Source: Frankia sp. AiPa1 (lineage in GTDB: Bacteria; Actinomycetota; Actinomycetes; Frankiales; Frankiaceae). Taken from it: a stretch of 64,000 nucleotides of DNA. The notes under the pieces are model-generated. The model saw nothing but the letters and a program-made list of their open reading frames with translations. It had not been told where the DNA came from and searched no databases. Numbering within the stretch: position 1 is the stretch's first letter; the number at the start of each line of letters is the position of its first letter. The translations under genes and the position numbers were made by a program. The stretch lies in contig NZ_JALKFZ020000184.1 in NCBI RefSeq assembly GCF_023243075.1, positions 1 to 64,000 on the forward strand, in the 5' to 3' direction. Of this stretch, positions 16,747 through 25,302 are shown one piece after another.

Positions 16747-19155
16747 ATGCTGCGTCTGATGGACGATCCGCGGCTAGGCGACGTCGAGCACTATCACGGG
16801 CGACTGCGCTCGGAGCTCGACGTCATTGCGCGTGGGCCGGTGCTGGTCGGACCAAAGATCATTGAGCACATCAACTCCCTGATCACCCTGATCGATCTTC
16901 ACCAGCCCAACGAGTTCGATCTCTGCCTGAGCTGCGACCGCCTCTGGCCATGCTCCTCGATCGTGGCGATCACCGGTGTCTCGCCCGACGAACCGGGCCT
17001 GGCGGACGAGGCCGAGCCGGCCGATCTCGAAATCCCCGGCGATGTCCTGAACCACGCCCAGCTCGGTGAGCTCCCAGCGCCGATTCCCCCCGTGGGCCGT
17101 ATTCTCCCCCCCGCGTCAGCAGGGGCCCCGGCACCAATGCCGTCCGTGCCGATGACGCCGGCAGCCCTCGCGCCGGTGCCTGCCGTGCCGGCAACCACAG
17201 CACCCGCTCCGGCGATGCGGACGCCAGCCGCCGCGGGGCCCGCGGTCCCAGCCATGGCCGCTCTGGCACCGAGCGCTGGCGGCGGGCTGCCCCGCGAGGA
17301 TCGCAGTCACGACCCGGCGGGCTATGCCCCGTCCGGCTACGAGGCCGGCCAGCGCGACCGTGGCCATGGCCCACGGCCCGGTCCGGACTCCCCCCGCCCC
17401 ACGGCCGGGCGTCCCGAGCAGGGCCGACTCGCCGACGGGCCCCGTCACGGCGAGGCCGCGCGTCACGCCTACGACCCGCGCTACTCCGGACCGCCGCACC
17501 ATCGGCCAGAGCCCAGGCCGGGCGAGATCCACCGGTACGAGGACATGCCTGGACCCGCCGGTGCGCCTCGTCAGGGCGGCGGGCCGCCGCGGTATCGCGA
17601 CGAACCCCGCCGTGACCAGGCGCCCCGTCACGGTCAGGAGCCTCGTCACGGTGGCGAACCCCGTTACGGCAGCGAGCCGCGTTACGGCGATGAGCTCCAC
17701 TACGACAACGAGCCCAGTTACCGCGGTGAGCGTGCCGCTGTGGACCGGCGGCTCGGCGAGCCCCGCCGTGAGGGGGCCCACGACCTGCGCGAGACCCTCG
17801 GGTCCCATGCCTCCCGCAGCCCCCGCGCCGCCGGCCCGGAGCAGCATCGCCCGGAGCAGCATCGCCCGGACCAGCGCGGCGAGCAGTACGCGGCCGGTCC
17901 GCCGCTGCCCGCCGGCGGGCGTCCCGGCCCGCTGCCCGCAGCGCCTTTCGACGCCGATATCCCGTTCCCACCCGCACCCGTGCGTCAGCAGCCGCCGGGC
18001 CAACCGCGTCCCACCGGCGCGGTCCCCCGGCTGCCCGGTATCGCCGCCCCGGGTATGACCCCGGCGCCGCCGGATCCCGCCCCAACGCCGGCACAGGCAC
18101 CCACCGCCCGCCGGGACGGACGCCACTACGCCGCGCCGACCGGTGCGCACACCGGTGCGCCGCGGCAGGAGCGGCCGCCCCACCTTCCTGGCCTGGCCCC
18201 GCCCGCCCCGGGTGAGCGCACCAGCCAGGTCCCCGGCCAGCCCGAGGACGCTCGTCCCGCACGCCGGACGGCGCCCGCCGGGGTACCCGGTGGACCGGCG
18301 CGGCGCCCGGACGACCGCATCGAGGGAATGCCGACCTCAGCTCGCCCGGCGGACCAGGCTGCCCTGCCCCGATATCCGGACGGGATCGCGGTACCAGCCT
18401 CGCGCCCGGCGCCACCGATCTCCGGCCCGGTCGAGATCGCCGGCCGCGCCGAACTGGCCGCCGCCCGGGCCGGTGATGGACCGCCACCGCGGCAGCTGGG
18501 TGAGTCCCGCCCCAGCGCCGGATGGCAGGCCGGCGAGGCCGGCTTCCTCGCCGCACCGGACGGCTCCACCCCAGCGGCGGGGCGGCCCGCCCCCACCGGG
18601 GGTTTCGGCCGAGACCATCTCGCCGGTGGAACCGGTGGGTCACGTGGCCCTGACGGTTCCCGCGGCGTCGGCGGGCCCGGACCGACCGGCGGCGCAGACC
18701 GGGGGCTGCGCGGGCAGGGCAGCGGTGGGCAGGGCAGCGGTGGGTTCGCCGTCGACGGTCGTGCATCCGGCCCGCCGCCCGTGGATCGTCTCGGCCTGCC
18801 CCGGCACCCGCAGTCCGAGGCCGGACGAACCGGACGAGGCCCGATCGGAGCTGGACCCACCGGGCTCCCGCATTCCCGCCATGGCGCCGACCACCGGTCG
18901 GCCCGAGCCGCCCACCACCCGCCCGGCCGCGCCGCCTCGACGTCTGCCGATGACCGGGCGCCGTCCGCCTTCCGTGGCCCGGCAGCGTCGCCGGACGGGA
19001 CCGGGCCAGACGCCCCCGCCGGCCCGGCGGCTCAGACCGGCAGGGGCGGGCTGACGGCCGCGGCCGCCCAGATCGACCAGGCCCAGGTCGACGAGGTCAC
19101 CAGGGCCTGGCTGGCCCGGCGCGAATCGGTGCTGGACGGCATCGACGTGATCTGA
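16747..19155 (+). CDS. Very long low-complexity protein with small conserved-looking ends
   Basis: 802 residues from ATG 16747; ATG 16759 is an alternative start. Residues 1-80 look folded and carry two Cys (DLCLSCDRLWPCSS), possibly metal-binding. Residues ~90-760 are Pro/Gly/Arg/Ala-rich. Around 293-330 is a run of six-residue units (RHGQEP, RHGGEP, RYGSEP, RYGDEL), and EQHRPEQHRPDQ follows near 360. The final ~35 residues form a predicted helix (DQAQVDEVTRAWLARRE). No enzyme motif was seen. The coding frame is supported by third-position GC bias and length. Function is unknown; it may act with the preceding gene. Confidence 0.72.
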   Translation: MLRLMDDPRLGDVEHYHGRLRSELDVIARGPVLVGPKIIEHINSLITLIDLHQPNEFDLCLSCDRLWPCSSIVAITGVSPDEPGLADEAEPADLEIPGDVLNHAQLGELPAPIPPVGRILPPASAGAPAPMPSVPMTPAALAPVPAVPATTAPAPAMRTPAAAGPAVPAMAALAPSAGGGLPREDRSHDPAGYAPSGYEAGQRDRGHGPRPGPDSPRPTAGRPEQGRLADGPRHGEAARHAYDPRYSGPPHHRPEPRPGEIHRYEDMPGPAGAPRQGGGPPRYRDEPRRDQAPRHGQEPRHGGEPRYGSEPRYGDELHYDNEPSYRGERAAVDRRLGEPRREGAHDLRETLGSHASRSPRAAGPEQHRPEQHRPDQRGEQYAAGPPLPAGGRPGPLPAAPFDADIPFPPAPVRQQPPGQPRPTGAVPRLPGIAAPGMTPAPPDPAPTPAQAPTARRDGRHYAAPTGAHTGAPRQERPPHLPGLAPPAPGERTSQVPGQPEDARPARRTAPAGVPGGPARRPDDRIEGMPTSARPADQAALPRYPDGIAVPASRPAPPISGPVEIAGRAELAAARAGDGPPPRQLGESRPSAGWQAGEAGFLAAPDGSTPAAGRPAPTGGFGRDHLAGGTGGSRGPDGSRGVGGPGPTGGADRGLRGQGSGGQGSGGFAVDGRASGPPPVDRLGLPRHPQSEAGRTGRGPIGAGPTGLPHSRHGADHRSARAAHHPPGRAASTSADDRAPSAFRGPAASPDGTGPDAPAGPAAQTGRGGLTAAAAQIDQAQVDEVTRAWLARRESVLDGIDVI

Positions 19156-19464
19156 GCTGGTGGCCGGTCGCGTGAGCCGGTCACGGTGAGACCAGTCGCA
19201 GTGAGCAGCCTGCGCACGGGTCCGCGCCCTCCCGGGTCGGCACAGCCTCGGACGGTAAGGCATGCGCGGCGCGTCGCCCTGCGCCGCATGGTCCCGCACG
19301 GTATCCAGGAGCAGCCCGGTGCGGACGAGACGACCGGCGGCCACGAACGGTGCATGTTTGAGGTGCCGGACGGTGTGGCAGGTACGCGTCGCCGGGCAGC
19401 GCGTCCGGCGCGAGGGCGGCGCCGTGTGCCGGACCGCCTCGCTCGACCCCACGGAAGGTGAGGC
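19156..19464. other. Intergenic region before the ATPase gene
   Basis: About 310 bases with no gene recognised and no convincing promoter or terminator assigned. Confidence 0.4.
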
Positions 19465-19911
19465 GTGGCAGGAGCCCTGACCGCACGCTTCGACCTGCCC
19501 GCCGATTCCCGGACGGCCGGACGGGCCCGTCGGCTTGTCGCCGAACTGCTGGCGGCCTGGAACCGGGCCGAGACCGTCGAGGTCGCACAGCTGCTCGTCA
19601 GCGAGGTCGTGACGAACGCGGTGCGGTTCATCGGCGACCGGGATGCCCTGTGCCTGACCGTCGCGCTGCGCGTCGACCGAATCCGCATCGCGGTCGACGA
19701 CGGAAGCTCGCTGCGTCCCGCGTTGCGGACGGCCGCGGACGACGACGAGTCGGGGCGGGGCATGCACCTGGTCGCGGCGCTGGCCCTGCAGTGGGGGGTC
19801 GTCGACCGGCCAGAAGAGCAGGGTACCGGCAAGCAGGTCTGGTTCGATCTGCCCCGCCAGCCCGAACCCCCGCGCCAGGAAGGGTCCCTGGAAGCCGCCT
19901 GCGGCACCTGA
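19465..19911 (+). CDS. Anti-sigma-factor-like ATP-binding protein (HATPase_c_2)
   Basis: 148 residues from GTG 19465, with AAGGTGAGG just upstream. It shows the GHKL-fold signatures of RsbW/SpoIIAB-type kinases: the N-box LLVSEVVTNAVRF (Glu47, Asn51), IAVDDGS (Asp78/79) and the G2 box ESGRGMHLV (residues ~95-103). Such proteins phosphorylate anti-sigma antagonists or bind sigma factors. Many stand-alone actinobacterial copies are of unknown target. No sigma factor or STAS antagonist gene is adjacent. Confidence 0.87.
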   Translation: MAGALTARFDLPADSRTAGRARRLVAELLAAWNRAETVEVAQLLVSEVVTNAVRFIGDRDALCLTVALRVDRIRIAVDDGSSLRPALRTAADDDESGRGMHLVAALALQWGVVDRPEEQGTGKQVWFDLPRQPEPPRQEGSLEAACGT

Positions 19912-20334
19912 CTCCAGCGTGGCGGACCCGAACCGCGGGAACCTTGACGGTGCTGGCCCCGTCGCGGGAAGGCCAGCTCGAAGCAGGTCTCCATCACACA
20001 GAAGTCGACCGAAATATCACTTTTTATGGGCAGATAGGAATGCAGCTCGGCAATCCGCTCGAACCGACCGAGCAGGAGGTCGCGTGACGTCGCAGAGAGC
20101 AGGCGGCGTGCCGCCGATGGCAAACATGCCCGACCCCTGCATGCTGGCCGAGCAGTCGTCAGCCCAACGGTGTGGATACTTCAGCCGCTGTTCAGGCAAC
20201 TCGCGTACCGTGATCGCAGCTCACCGTGCAATTGTCATCGCCGCGGCACCAACCCAACGGGGGTTGTCATCGAGTTTCCGGTCGTCCTCGGCGCGCATGG
20301 CAACGAAGGCGTCACGGCTGTCCGCGAGCCGGCC

Positions 20335-21384
20335 ATGATGACCTCCGCGGCGCAGGTACCCGACACGGTCGACCCGCATCGCCACGTCTTCGCCGAGCCG
20401 CTGGCCTTGGCGCTGGATGCCGGCGCCGCCCGGGCGCGCTCCCGCCGACGGACGGTCGCCTACGTGGTCGCCGCCATCGTCCTGCTCGCCGTCCTGGGGG
20501 TGCGTTTCCGTGGGGACGCGGCGTCCCGGCTGTCCGGGGTGCCGGCGCCCCACTGGCACTGGCTGGCCGCCTGCGCGGGCTCCACGGCGCTGTTCTACGT
20601 CGCCAACGGCGTCTCCCTGCGCTCGGCCAGTGGCCTGCGGATGCCGCTGCGCACTGTGACGGCGGTCCAGCTCGCCGCCGCCGCGACCAACCGGATCGTC
20701 CCCGCCGGCCTCGGCGCGATCGCCGTCCACCTGCGCTTCCTGCAACGGCGTGGGATGACCCGGCCCGCGGCGCTGGCCGCCATCGCGTCGGTCAAGGGCG
20801 CGGGCGCGATAGGTCATCTGGTGGGCCTCGCGATCGTGGCGGGCACGCTCAACGGCTCCGGGATCGGCACGGCGGTCGTCAGCCCCATGCGTTCCACCGT
20901 CGAAGACCTCGGTGCCGGCCCGACCATGCTCGCCTGCGTGGTCGTGGGGGCGCTGGCGACCGGCACCATCGCCCATCCGCGGGTGCGGGTGATCATTCGG
21001 CCGGCGGCCCGGGTGTTCCGCGGCCACCTGTCGGTACTGGCGCATTCGCCCTGCCGCGCGGCGTCGCTGCTGGTCTCCCAGGCCGGCACCCGGCTGTTCC
21101 AGATCCTCGCGCTCGCCAGCGCCGTCTGGGCGTTCGGCGCCAGCGTGTCGCTGATGTCGGTCGCGACCGTATACCTCGTCGGTTCGCTGGTCGCGGGGGC
21201 GGCACCGACCGCGGGTGGCGTCGGCGCTCTGGAGCCGGCGCTCGCGTTCGGCCTCACCGCGGCCGGCGGCAGCGCGGGGACGATGCTTGCCGCCGTCCTC
21301 GTCTACCGCGTGATCAGCTTCTGGCTGCCGGTCGTGCCCGGCGCCCTAGCGCTCGCCGGCCTGCGCCGCAGCGGAAATCTCTGA
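20335..21384 (+). CDS. Flippase-like (LPG_synthase_TM / UPF0104) membrane protein
   Basis: About 349 residues from ATG 20335. An open extension upstream to 20170 looks non-coding. It has a short N-terminal tail and then roughly eight hydrophobic segments. It carries the family-typical patterns AAAATNRIVPAGLGAIAVHL near residue 120 and VAGAAPTAGGVGALEPAL near 290, where PTPGGxG is usual. Members are lysyl-phosphatidylglycerol synthase membrane domains or lipid/polyprenol flippases; no synthetase domain is present here. It stands alone, so its substrate cannot be named. Confidence 0.82.
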   Translation: MMTSAAQVPDTVDPHRHVFAEPLALALDAGAARARSRRRTVAYVVAAIVLLAVLGVRFRGDAASRLSGVPAPHWHWLAACAGSTALFYVANGVSLRSASGLRMPLRTVTAVQLAAAATNRIVPAGLGAIAVHLRFLQRRGMTRPAALAAIASVKGAGAIGHLVGLAIVAGTLNGSGIGTAVVSPMRSTVEDLGAGPTMLACVVVGALATGTIAHPRVRVIIRPAARVFRGHLSVLAHSPCRAASLLVSQAGTRLFQILALASAVWAFGASVSLMSVATVYLVGSLVAGAAPTAGGVGALEPALAFGLTAAGGSAGTMLAAVLVYRVISFWLPVVPGALALAGLRRSGNL

Positions 21385-21429
21385 GCGCCGGACAGCGTCG
21401 CGGCGCTGCCGATCCGCCCCCAGAGCGCC

Positions 21430-21721
21430 GATACTGATCCCGTCCCGGCGCGCGCTGAGTTCGGCCGGCGAGTCCCGGGCGGACCTGGTGGTGCTGGCGA
21501 CCAGCACGCCGGATCACCCGTGTCCGGCGACGGCTCCCGAAGTGGCTGGCAGACTCGGTCTCGGGGAGGCGCCGGCCTTCGACATCGCGGCGGTGTGCAG
21601 CGGCTTCGTCTATTTCATGACGCTGGCCGACCGCTATGCGATGGCGCTGGACGGCCCGCCGCCGGACGCCCAGCACCGGGTCGTCTACGTCGTCCGGCCC
21701 ACGGGCAGTAGCAGCCAGTGA
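21430..21721 (+). pseudogene. Remnant of a beta-ketoacyl-ACP synthase III (FabH-like)
   Basis: An open frame reads LVVLATSTPDHPCPATAPEV, then AAVCSGFVYFMTLADRYAM, and stops at 21721. These match the central N-terminal half of KAS III enzymes, including the active-site Cys of AAVCSGF. Only about 90 residues survive of a usual ~320. Both the N-terminal ~70 residues and the whole C-terminal half, with its His and Asn, are absent. It cannot be an active synthase. It sits immediately after the flippase-like gene and may be a relic of a lost lipid or polyketide locus. Confidence 0.75.
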
Positions 21722-21725
21722 CTCC

Positions 21726-22253
21726 TCACTGCGCGAGGACGTCCGCCATCGAGCAGATCGCCGCGCCTGCGCGCGCGAGCTCATCGAGCGCCCGGGTGTG
21801 CTCCGCCACCGTTACGCTCGCGGTGGCATCGGACACGACAGAAACGTCAAAGCCCGACGCCACCGCCGTGCCGGCGGTGGCGGACACGCCGTGCGCGGTG
21901 GACAGCCCCGCGATCACCAGGCTGGTGCGGCACTGTTCACGCAGCAGCTCGGCAAGGCCGGTGCCCGCGAAGGCGTCCAGGCCGTCCTTGGTGACGAGAA
22001 GGTCGCCGGGCTGCGGCGCCAGGGCGGCGACGAGCTGGTTCGGTGCGGCCTGGGGCCCACCGTCGCGGCCGTCGGCACGCAGATAGCGCACGATCACCGT
22101 CGTCGCCGTCGTTTCGGTCAGGCCGGCACGCAGCCGGGCACAGGCGTCGACGACCTGCGTGCCCGAGATCGGCGCCCACGGCATGTCGACGATCCAGTGC
22201 TGCAGATCGACCAGGACCAGGGCTGTCGTCTCGCCACGCCGGTTACCGGCCAT
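21726..22253 (-). CDS. Isochorismatase-fold hydrolase lacking the catalytic cysteine
   Basis: 175 residues from ATG 22253, chosen because GGAGG lies eight bases upstream. The family Asp (LVLVDLQ) and Lys (LLVTKDGLDAF) are present. The position that normally reads xxCVxxTA reads LSTAHGVSATAG, so the nucleophilic Cys is Gly. Other actinobacterial members share such changes, so a different chemistry or a binding role is possible. Nicotinamidase or N-carbamoyl hydrolase activity is unlikely without the Cys. It is convergent with the KAS III remnant. Confidence 0.8.
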   Translation of the reverse strand: MAGNRRGETTALVLVDLQHWIVDMPWAPISGTQVVDACARLRAGLTETTATTVIVRYLRADGRDGGPQAAPNQLVAALAPQPGDLLVTKDGLDAFAGTGLAELLREQCRTSLVIAGLSTAHGVSATAGTAVASGFDVSVVSDATASVTVAEHTRALDELARAGAAICSMADVLAQ

Positions 22254-22500
22254 CGCCGCCGCCTCCACACGTGACCCATCGGAATCGTCAGACACGCGCA
22301 CGCTAGAAGAGAGACGCAGATGGAACGGTTTGTGCGGACACGAGACGATCTTAGCGCCCGTTGGATCCGCCCGCGGCGTGATGGGGAACAGCCCGCTCCA
22401 GCGCGGGATGCGGGCCGCCTGATCACCCTATTGGATCTTGAATGGGCGATGGCCCCGGTTCCGGTCGTGTCCGTGTCGAGGTGGCTGAGCGCACACCAGG

Positions 22501-22584
22501 TGGTGCGGGAGGGGGGACTTGAACCCCCACGCCCTAGGGCGGCAGGACCTAAACCTGCTGCGTCTGCCATTCCGCCACTCCCGC
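22501..22584 (-). tRNA. tRNA-Leu (anticodon UAG)
   Basis: The minus strand folds as a class II tRNA. The acceptor stem is GCGGGAG/CTCCCGC, the anticodon loop TTTAGGT gives UAG, and there is a variable arm of tRNA-Leu size and the T-loop GTTCAAGTC. CCA is encoded at 22501-22503. It reads CUA codons, which are rare in such GC-rich genomes. No integrase or repeated 3' end was seen beside it. Confidence 0.95.
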
Positions 22585-22893
22585 GTGGCACCAGCGTAGC
22601 GAGCGAGCGCCGGACGCTCACGGGCCGGTTCTTCTCGGCTCTGAACAGCCGTTACGCAGCGCGGAGGCATGAGTCCGGATACGGCTCAAATGGTTCGCAC
22701 AGGTTTGCCGGGCAGGATCCGGGAGAGATGACACTGCGTGCACTGGGGTCGGATGTCGGATGGCCGATCCGCACGGCCGGCTGGCTCGCGGCACTGTGGT
22801 AGCAGCACCGGTCGCCCGCGCAGTACGCGGCCGCGCGGTCGGTACTGGCCGGGAACCCGAGGACGGGAACCCGAGAACGGGGAGACGACGCCG

Positions 22894-23316
22894 ATGACCA
22901 ACCCGAACGTCCGCGACGGCGCCGTACCGCCCGGCCTCCCCGACTCCCCCGACCCGGCCGCGACCGCGGCTCTCGCCGATCAGCCGGTGTCACGGGCCCA
23001 GCAAGCGCTGACCGAACGTAACCGGGCGTTGCAGCTGATCCACAGCGGCCGGCCCGCGACGGCGACCGTCGACGCCCTGCACGACACCGGTGCACGGGTG
23101 AACGGGCGAGCCGTGACGGAGGTCCGACTCCTGGTCGACCGGCCGGATGGCGGCGCCTACCCGGTGGTACGCGCCGCGCTCGCCCCGGCCCCGGACGCCG
23201 ATCTGGCGACGATGGCGGTCGCGTCCTCCGGGCGGCCGCGGCGCATACCGGTCCTCGTCGACCCAGGACGGCCCCACAACGTGCTGCTTCGCTGGGACCT
23301 ACGCCCGGCGAGCTGA
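22894..23316 (+). CDS. Hypothetical protein
   Basis: 140 residues from ATG 22894, with a GGGGAGA ribosome site. Residues 1-40 are Pro/Asp/Ala-rich. Residues 45-140 look like a small beta-rich domain (RPATATVDALHDTG, GRAVTEVRLLVDRPDG, RRIPVLVDPGRPHNVLLRWDL). The pattern resembles short actinobacterial proteins that follow transmembrane modules, but I cannot name a family. It is convergent with bcp, with a 66-bp gap. Confidence 0.7.
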   Translation: MTNPNVRDGAVPPGLPDSPDPAATAALADQPVSRAQQALTERNRALQLIHSGRPATATVDALHDTGARVNGRAVTEVRLLVDRPDGGAYPVVRAALAPAPDADLATMAVASSGRPRRIPVLVDPGRPHNVLLRWDLRPAS

Positions 23317-23370
23317 CCCCGGGCCCCTGACATTCGCCGGGGGGCGCCCCGGGCCCGCCGCCGGTCTCAG

Positions 23371-23404
23371 CGTCGGCGAGGCTCAGGCGTCGGCGAGGCT
23401 CAGG
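23371..23404. repeat. 17-bp tandem duplication crossing the bcp stop codon
   Basis: CGTCGGCGAGGCTCAGG occurs at 23371-23387 and 23388-23404. The copies encode or duplicate the last codons (Leu-Ala-Asp-Ala-stop) of the peroxiredoxin on the minus strand. Confidence 0.8.
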
Positions 23405-23874
23405 TCGCGCAGGAGTTTGGCAACGTGTCCGGTGGCACGCACGTTGTACTGCGCCACCTCGATCGCGCCGTCGGCACCGATGACGAACGTCGAGCGGATC
23501 ACACCGACGGTCTTCTTTCCGTACATCGTCTTCTCACCGAACGCGCCGTAGGCCTGCAACACCGCCCGGTCCGGGTCGGACAGCAGCGGGAACGTCAGCG
23601 ACTGCGCGTCGCGGAACTTCGCGAGCTTCGCTGGCTTGTCCGGGGAGATGCCGACGACGTCGATGTCGGCGCCGCCGAGCAGGGCCAGGTTGTCGCGGAA
23701 GTCGCAGGCCTGCTTCGTGCAGCCTGGCGTGGATGCGGCCGGGTAGAAGTAGACCACCACACGACGGCCGCGGTAGGAGGCCAGCGACACCTCGTTGCCA
23801 TCGGCGTCGGGCAGGGTGAACGGGGGCGCGGGGTCGCCGACGGACAGGCGGGTGGCGGTGGCGGTCTCGGTCAT
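23383..23874 (-). CDS. bcp: Thioredoxin-dependent thiol peroxidase (BCP-type peroxiredoxin)
   Basis: 163 residues from ATG 23874. The active site TPGCTKQAC gives the peroxidatic Cys52 and resolving Cys57, spaced as in E. coli BCP. PAPPFTLPDADG and VVGISPDKPAKLAKF are also typical. It reduces hydrogen peroxide and organic hydroperoxides using thioredoxin in the cytoplasm. It stands 92 bp downstream of the Sco-MauE-DsbA-like genes on the same strand, so a shared redox theme is plausible. Confidence 0.95.
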   Translation of the reverse strand: MTETATATRLSVGDPAPPFTLPDADGNEVSLASYRGRRVVVYFYPAASTPGCTKQACDFRDNLALLGGADIDVVGISPDKPAKLAKFRDAQSLTFPLLSDPDRAVLQAYGAFGEKTMYGKKTVGVIRSTFVIGADGAIEVAQYNVRATGHVAKLLRDLSLADA

Positions 23875-23966
23875 GGGCAGACAAGCTAGTCGTGGTCCGC
23901 GCGCGACGGCAAACCCAGGGGTTCGGCGGCCCGCGCGGACCACAGGGCGAGAGGTGACCAGCCCGC

Positions 23967-24704
23967 TCAGGCCGCCGCGTTGACGGCGGCGGTGAAGCCC
24001 TCGGGCGTGAGCTGATCGTTGGCGAGGGTCCTGCCCGCGATCTTCATTGTGGGGGTGCCGTTCACGCCGGCCTTCGAGGCGTCGTCCTCGACCTTGTCGA
24101 CATAGCCGTCATAGGTGCCCTTGTTCACCGCGTCCTTGAAAGCCTGCGAGGTCAGGCCCGCCTTGGCGCCGAGCGAGATCAGGGTGGCGTTGGTGAACCC
24201 GCCGGTCCTCTCCTCGGGCTGATTGGCGTACAGGAGGTCATGCAGCTGCTCGAACTTGCCCTCGTTCGCCGCCGCGGCACCCGCGTTCGCCGCCCGCACC
24301 GACTCGGGGCCCAGGAACGACATCATGTGGTACGTGATCTTGATCTTCCCGCTGTCGACCAGGCTCGTGACCGTCGAGCCCGTCTCAGTCTCGAACTGCT
24401 TGCAGACGGGGCACTGGAAGTCCTCGTACATGTCGACCGTGACGGGGGCGCTGGCCTTGCCGACCACGAGGCCATGATCAAGGCCGGTGGCCGTCGTCGG
24501 CAGCACGACGGGCTTCGAGCTCTGCCGTGAGTTCTGCACGACGAAGCCGATCACGCCGACGAGGACGAGGACTCCGACGACCACGCCCGCGATGATCAGA
24601 TTGCGCCGCTTTCGTTCCGCCGCCGCCGCGGCGGCCCGGACGGCTGCGGCCTTCTGGCGCCGCTCCTCGGCGCTGGTGCTACTTTTTGATGCTTTCGAGG
24701 CCAT
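23967..24704 (-). CDS. Membrane-anchored DsbA-family thiol-disulfide oxidoreductase
   Basis: 245 residues from ATG 24704, chosen for the strong CAGGAG site; an earlier ATG at 24728 is weaker. A charged Lys/Arg/Ala-rich N-tail precedes one membrane segment (residues ~35-57). A thioredoxin fold follows with CPVC at 98-101 and the cis-Pro loop GVNGTPTMKI. It should oxidise or isomerise disulfides outside the membrane. The start overlaps the end of the MauE-like gene by 26 bp. MauE and DsbA-like pairs form an electron relay in other systems. Confidence 0.92.
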   Translation of the reverse strand: MASKASKSSTSAEERRQKAAAVRAAAAAAERKRRNLIIAGVVVGVLVLVGVIGFVVQNSRQSSKPVVLPTTATGLDHGLVVGKASAPVTVDMYEDFQCPVCKQFETETGSTVTSLVDSGKIKITYHMMSFLGPESVRAANAGAAAANEGKFEQLHDLLYANQPEERTGGFTNATLISLGAKAGLTSQAFKDAVNKGTYDGYVDKVEDDASKAGVNGTPTMKIAGRTLANDQLTPEGFTAAVNAAA

Positions 24705-25302
24705 CTGCGTCACTCCTGGGGCCGTCATCGGTCAGCGTGTCGTCGCCTTCCGGGGCGGCGTCACTGCCGTCGGGCAGATCACCGTCCGCCGGAATGCCGA
24801 GGTCGACCGGTCTGTCGAGCAGGCGGTCCGCGGCGAGGTAGCCGCTGGGCCGCCAGGCGAGCAGCACCGCGACGAGCAGCAGCAGGCTGTCGCGGATCAG
24901 CTCGGAGGTGTAATGAGTGGGGGCGCCCGCACCGAGGTCGCCGCCGGAGGAGAAACAGCCACAGTCGATGTGCAGGCCGCGGGCGGCCGCCGAGGCGATG
25001 GCCGCGATGTACATCGCGAGCATCAGCGCGGACACCGAGGCCGTGACCCGCACGGCGAGGCCGACGAGCAACAGCACGCCGAGTGAGATCTCCAGGAACG
25101 GCACGCCGTAGGCGACCGGATGGACCAGCGCCTCGGGCAGGATCCGGAAGGCGCGCACGGAGCGCACCATCCCCGCCGGGTCGCCGATCTTGAGCAGCCC
25201 GGCGGCGAGCCAGACGGCGGCGAGCACGAGGCGCAGGACGGTGGAGACGATGCGGCTCGCCGGCTGCGACGGCAAGCTCAAGCGGTGGGCGATCGTGGTC
25301 AT
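24679..25302 (-). CDS. MauE/DoxX-like integral membrane redox protein
   Basis: 207 residues from ATG 25302. Four hydrophobic helices lie within residues 18-155, and the motif HIDCGCF (Cys114, Cys116) follows the third. This is the MauE-type CxC arrangement linked to disulfide formation in methylamine dehydrogenase maturation and in vitamin-K-reductase-like roles. The acidic C-tail (residues 165-207) is hydrophilic. It overlaps the Sco gene by the ATGA junction and the DsbA-like gene downstream, so the three are co-translated. Confidence 0.87.
   Translation of the reverse strand: MTTIAHRLSLPSQPASRIVSTVLRLVLAAVWLAAGLLKIGDPAGMVRSVRAFRILPEALVHPVAYGVPFLEISLGVLLLVGLAVRVTASVSALMLAMYIAAIASAAARGLHIDCGCFSSGGDLGAGAPTHYTSELIRDSLLLLVAVLLAWRPSGYLAADRLLDRPVDLGIPADGDLPDGSDAAPEGDDTLTDDGPRSDADGLESIKK

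Noticed and set aside
22501-22584. tRNA-Leu considered as an integration site
   Set aside because: No integrase, no repeated tRNA 3' end and no mobile genes nearby.
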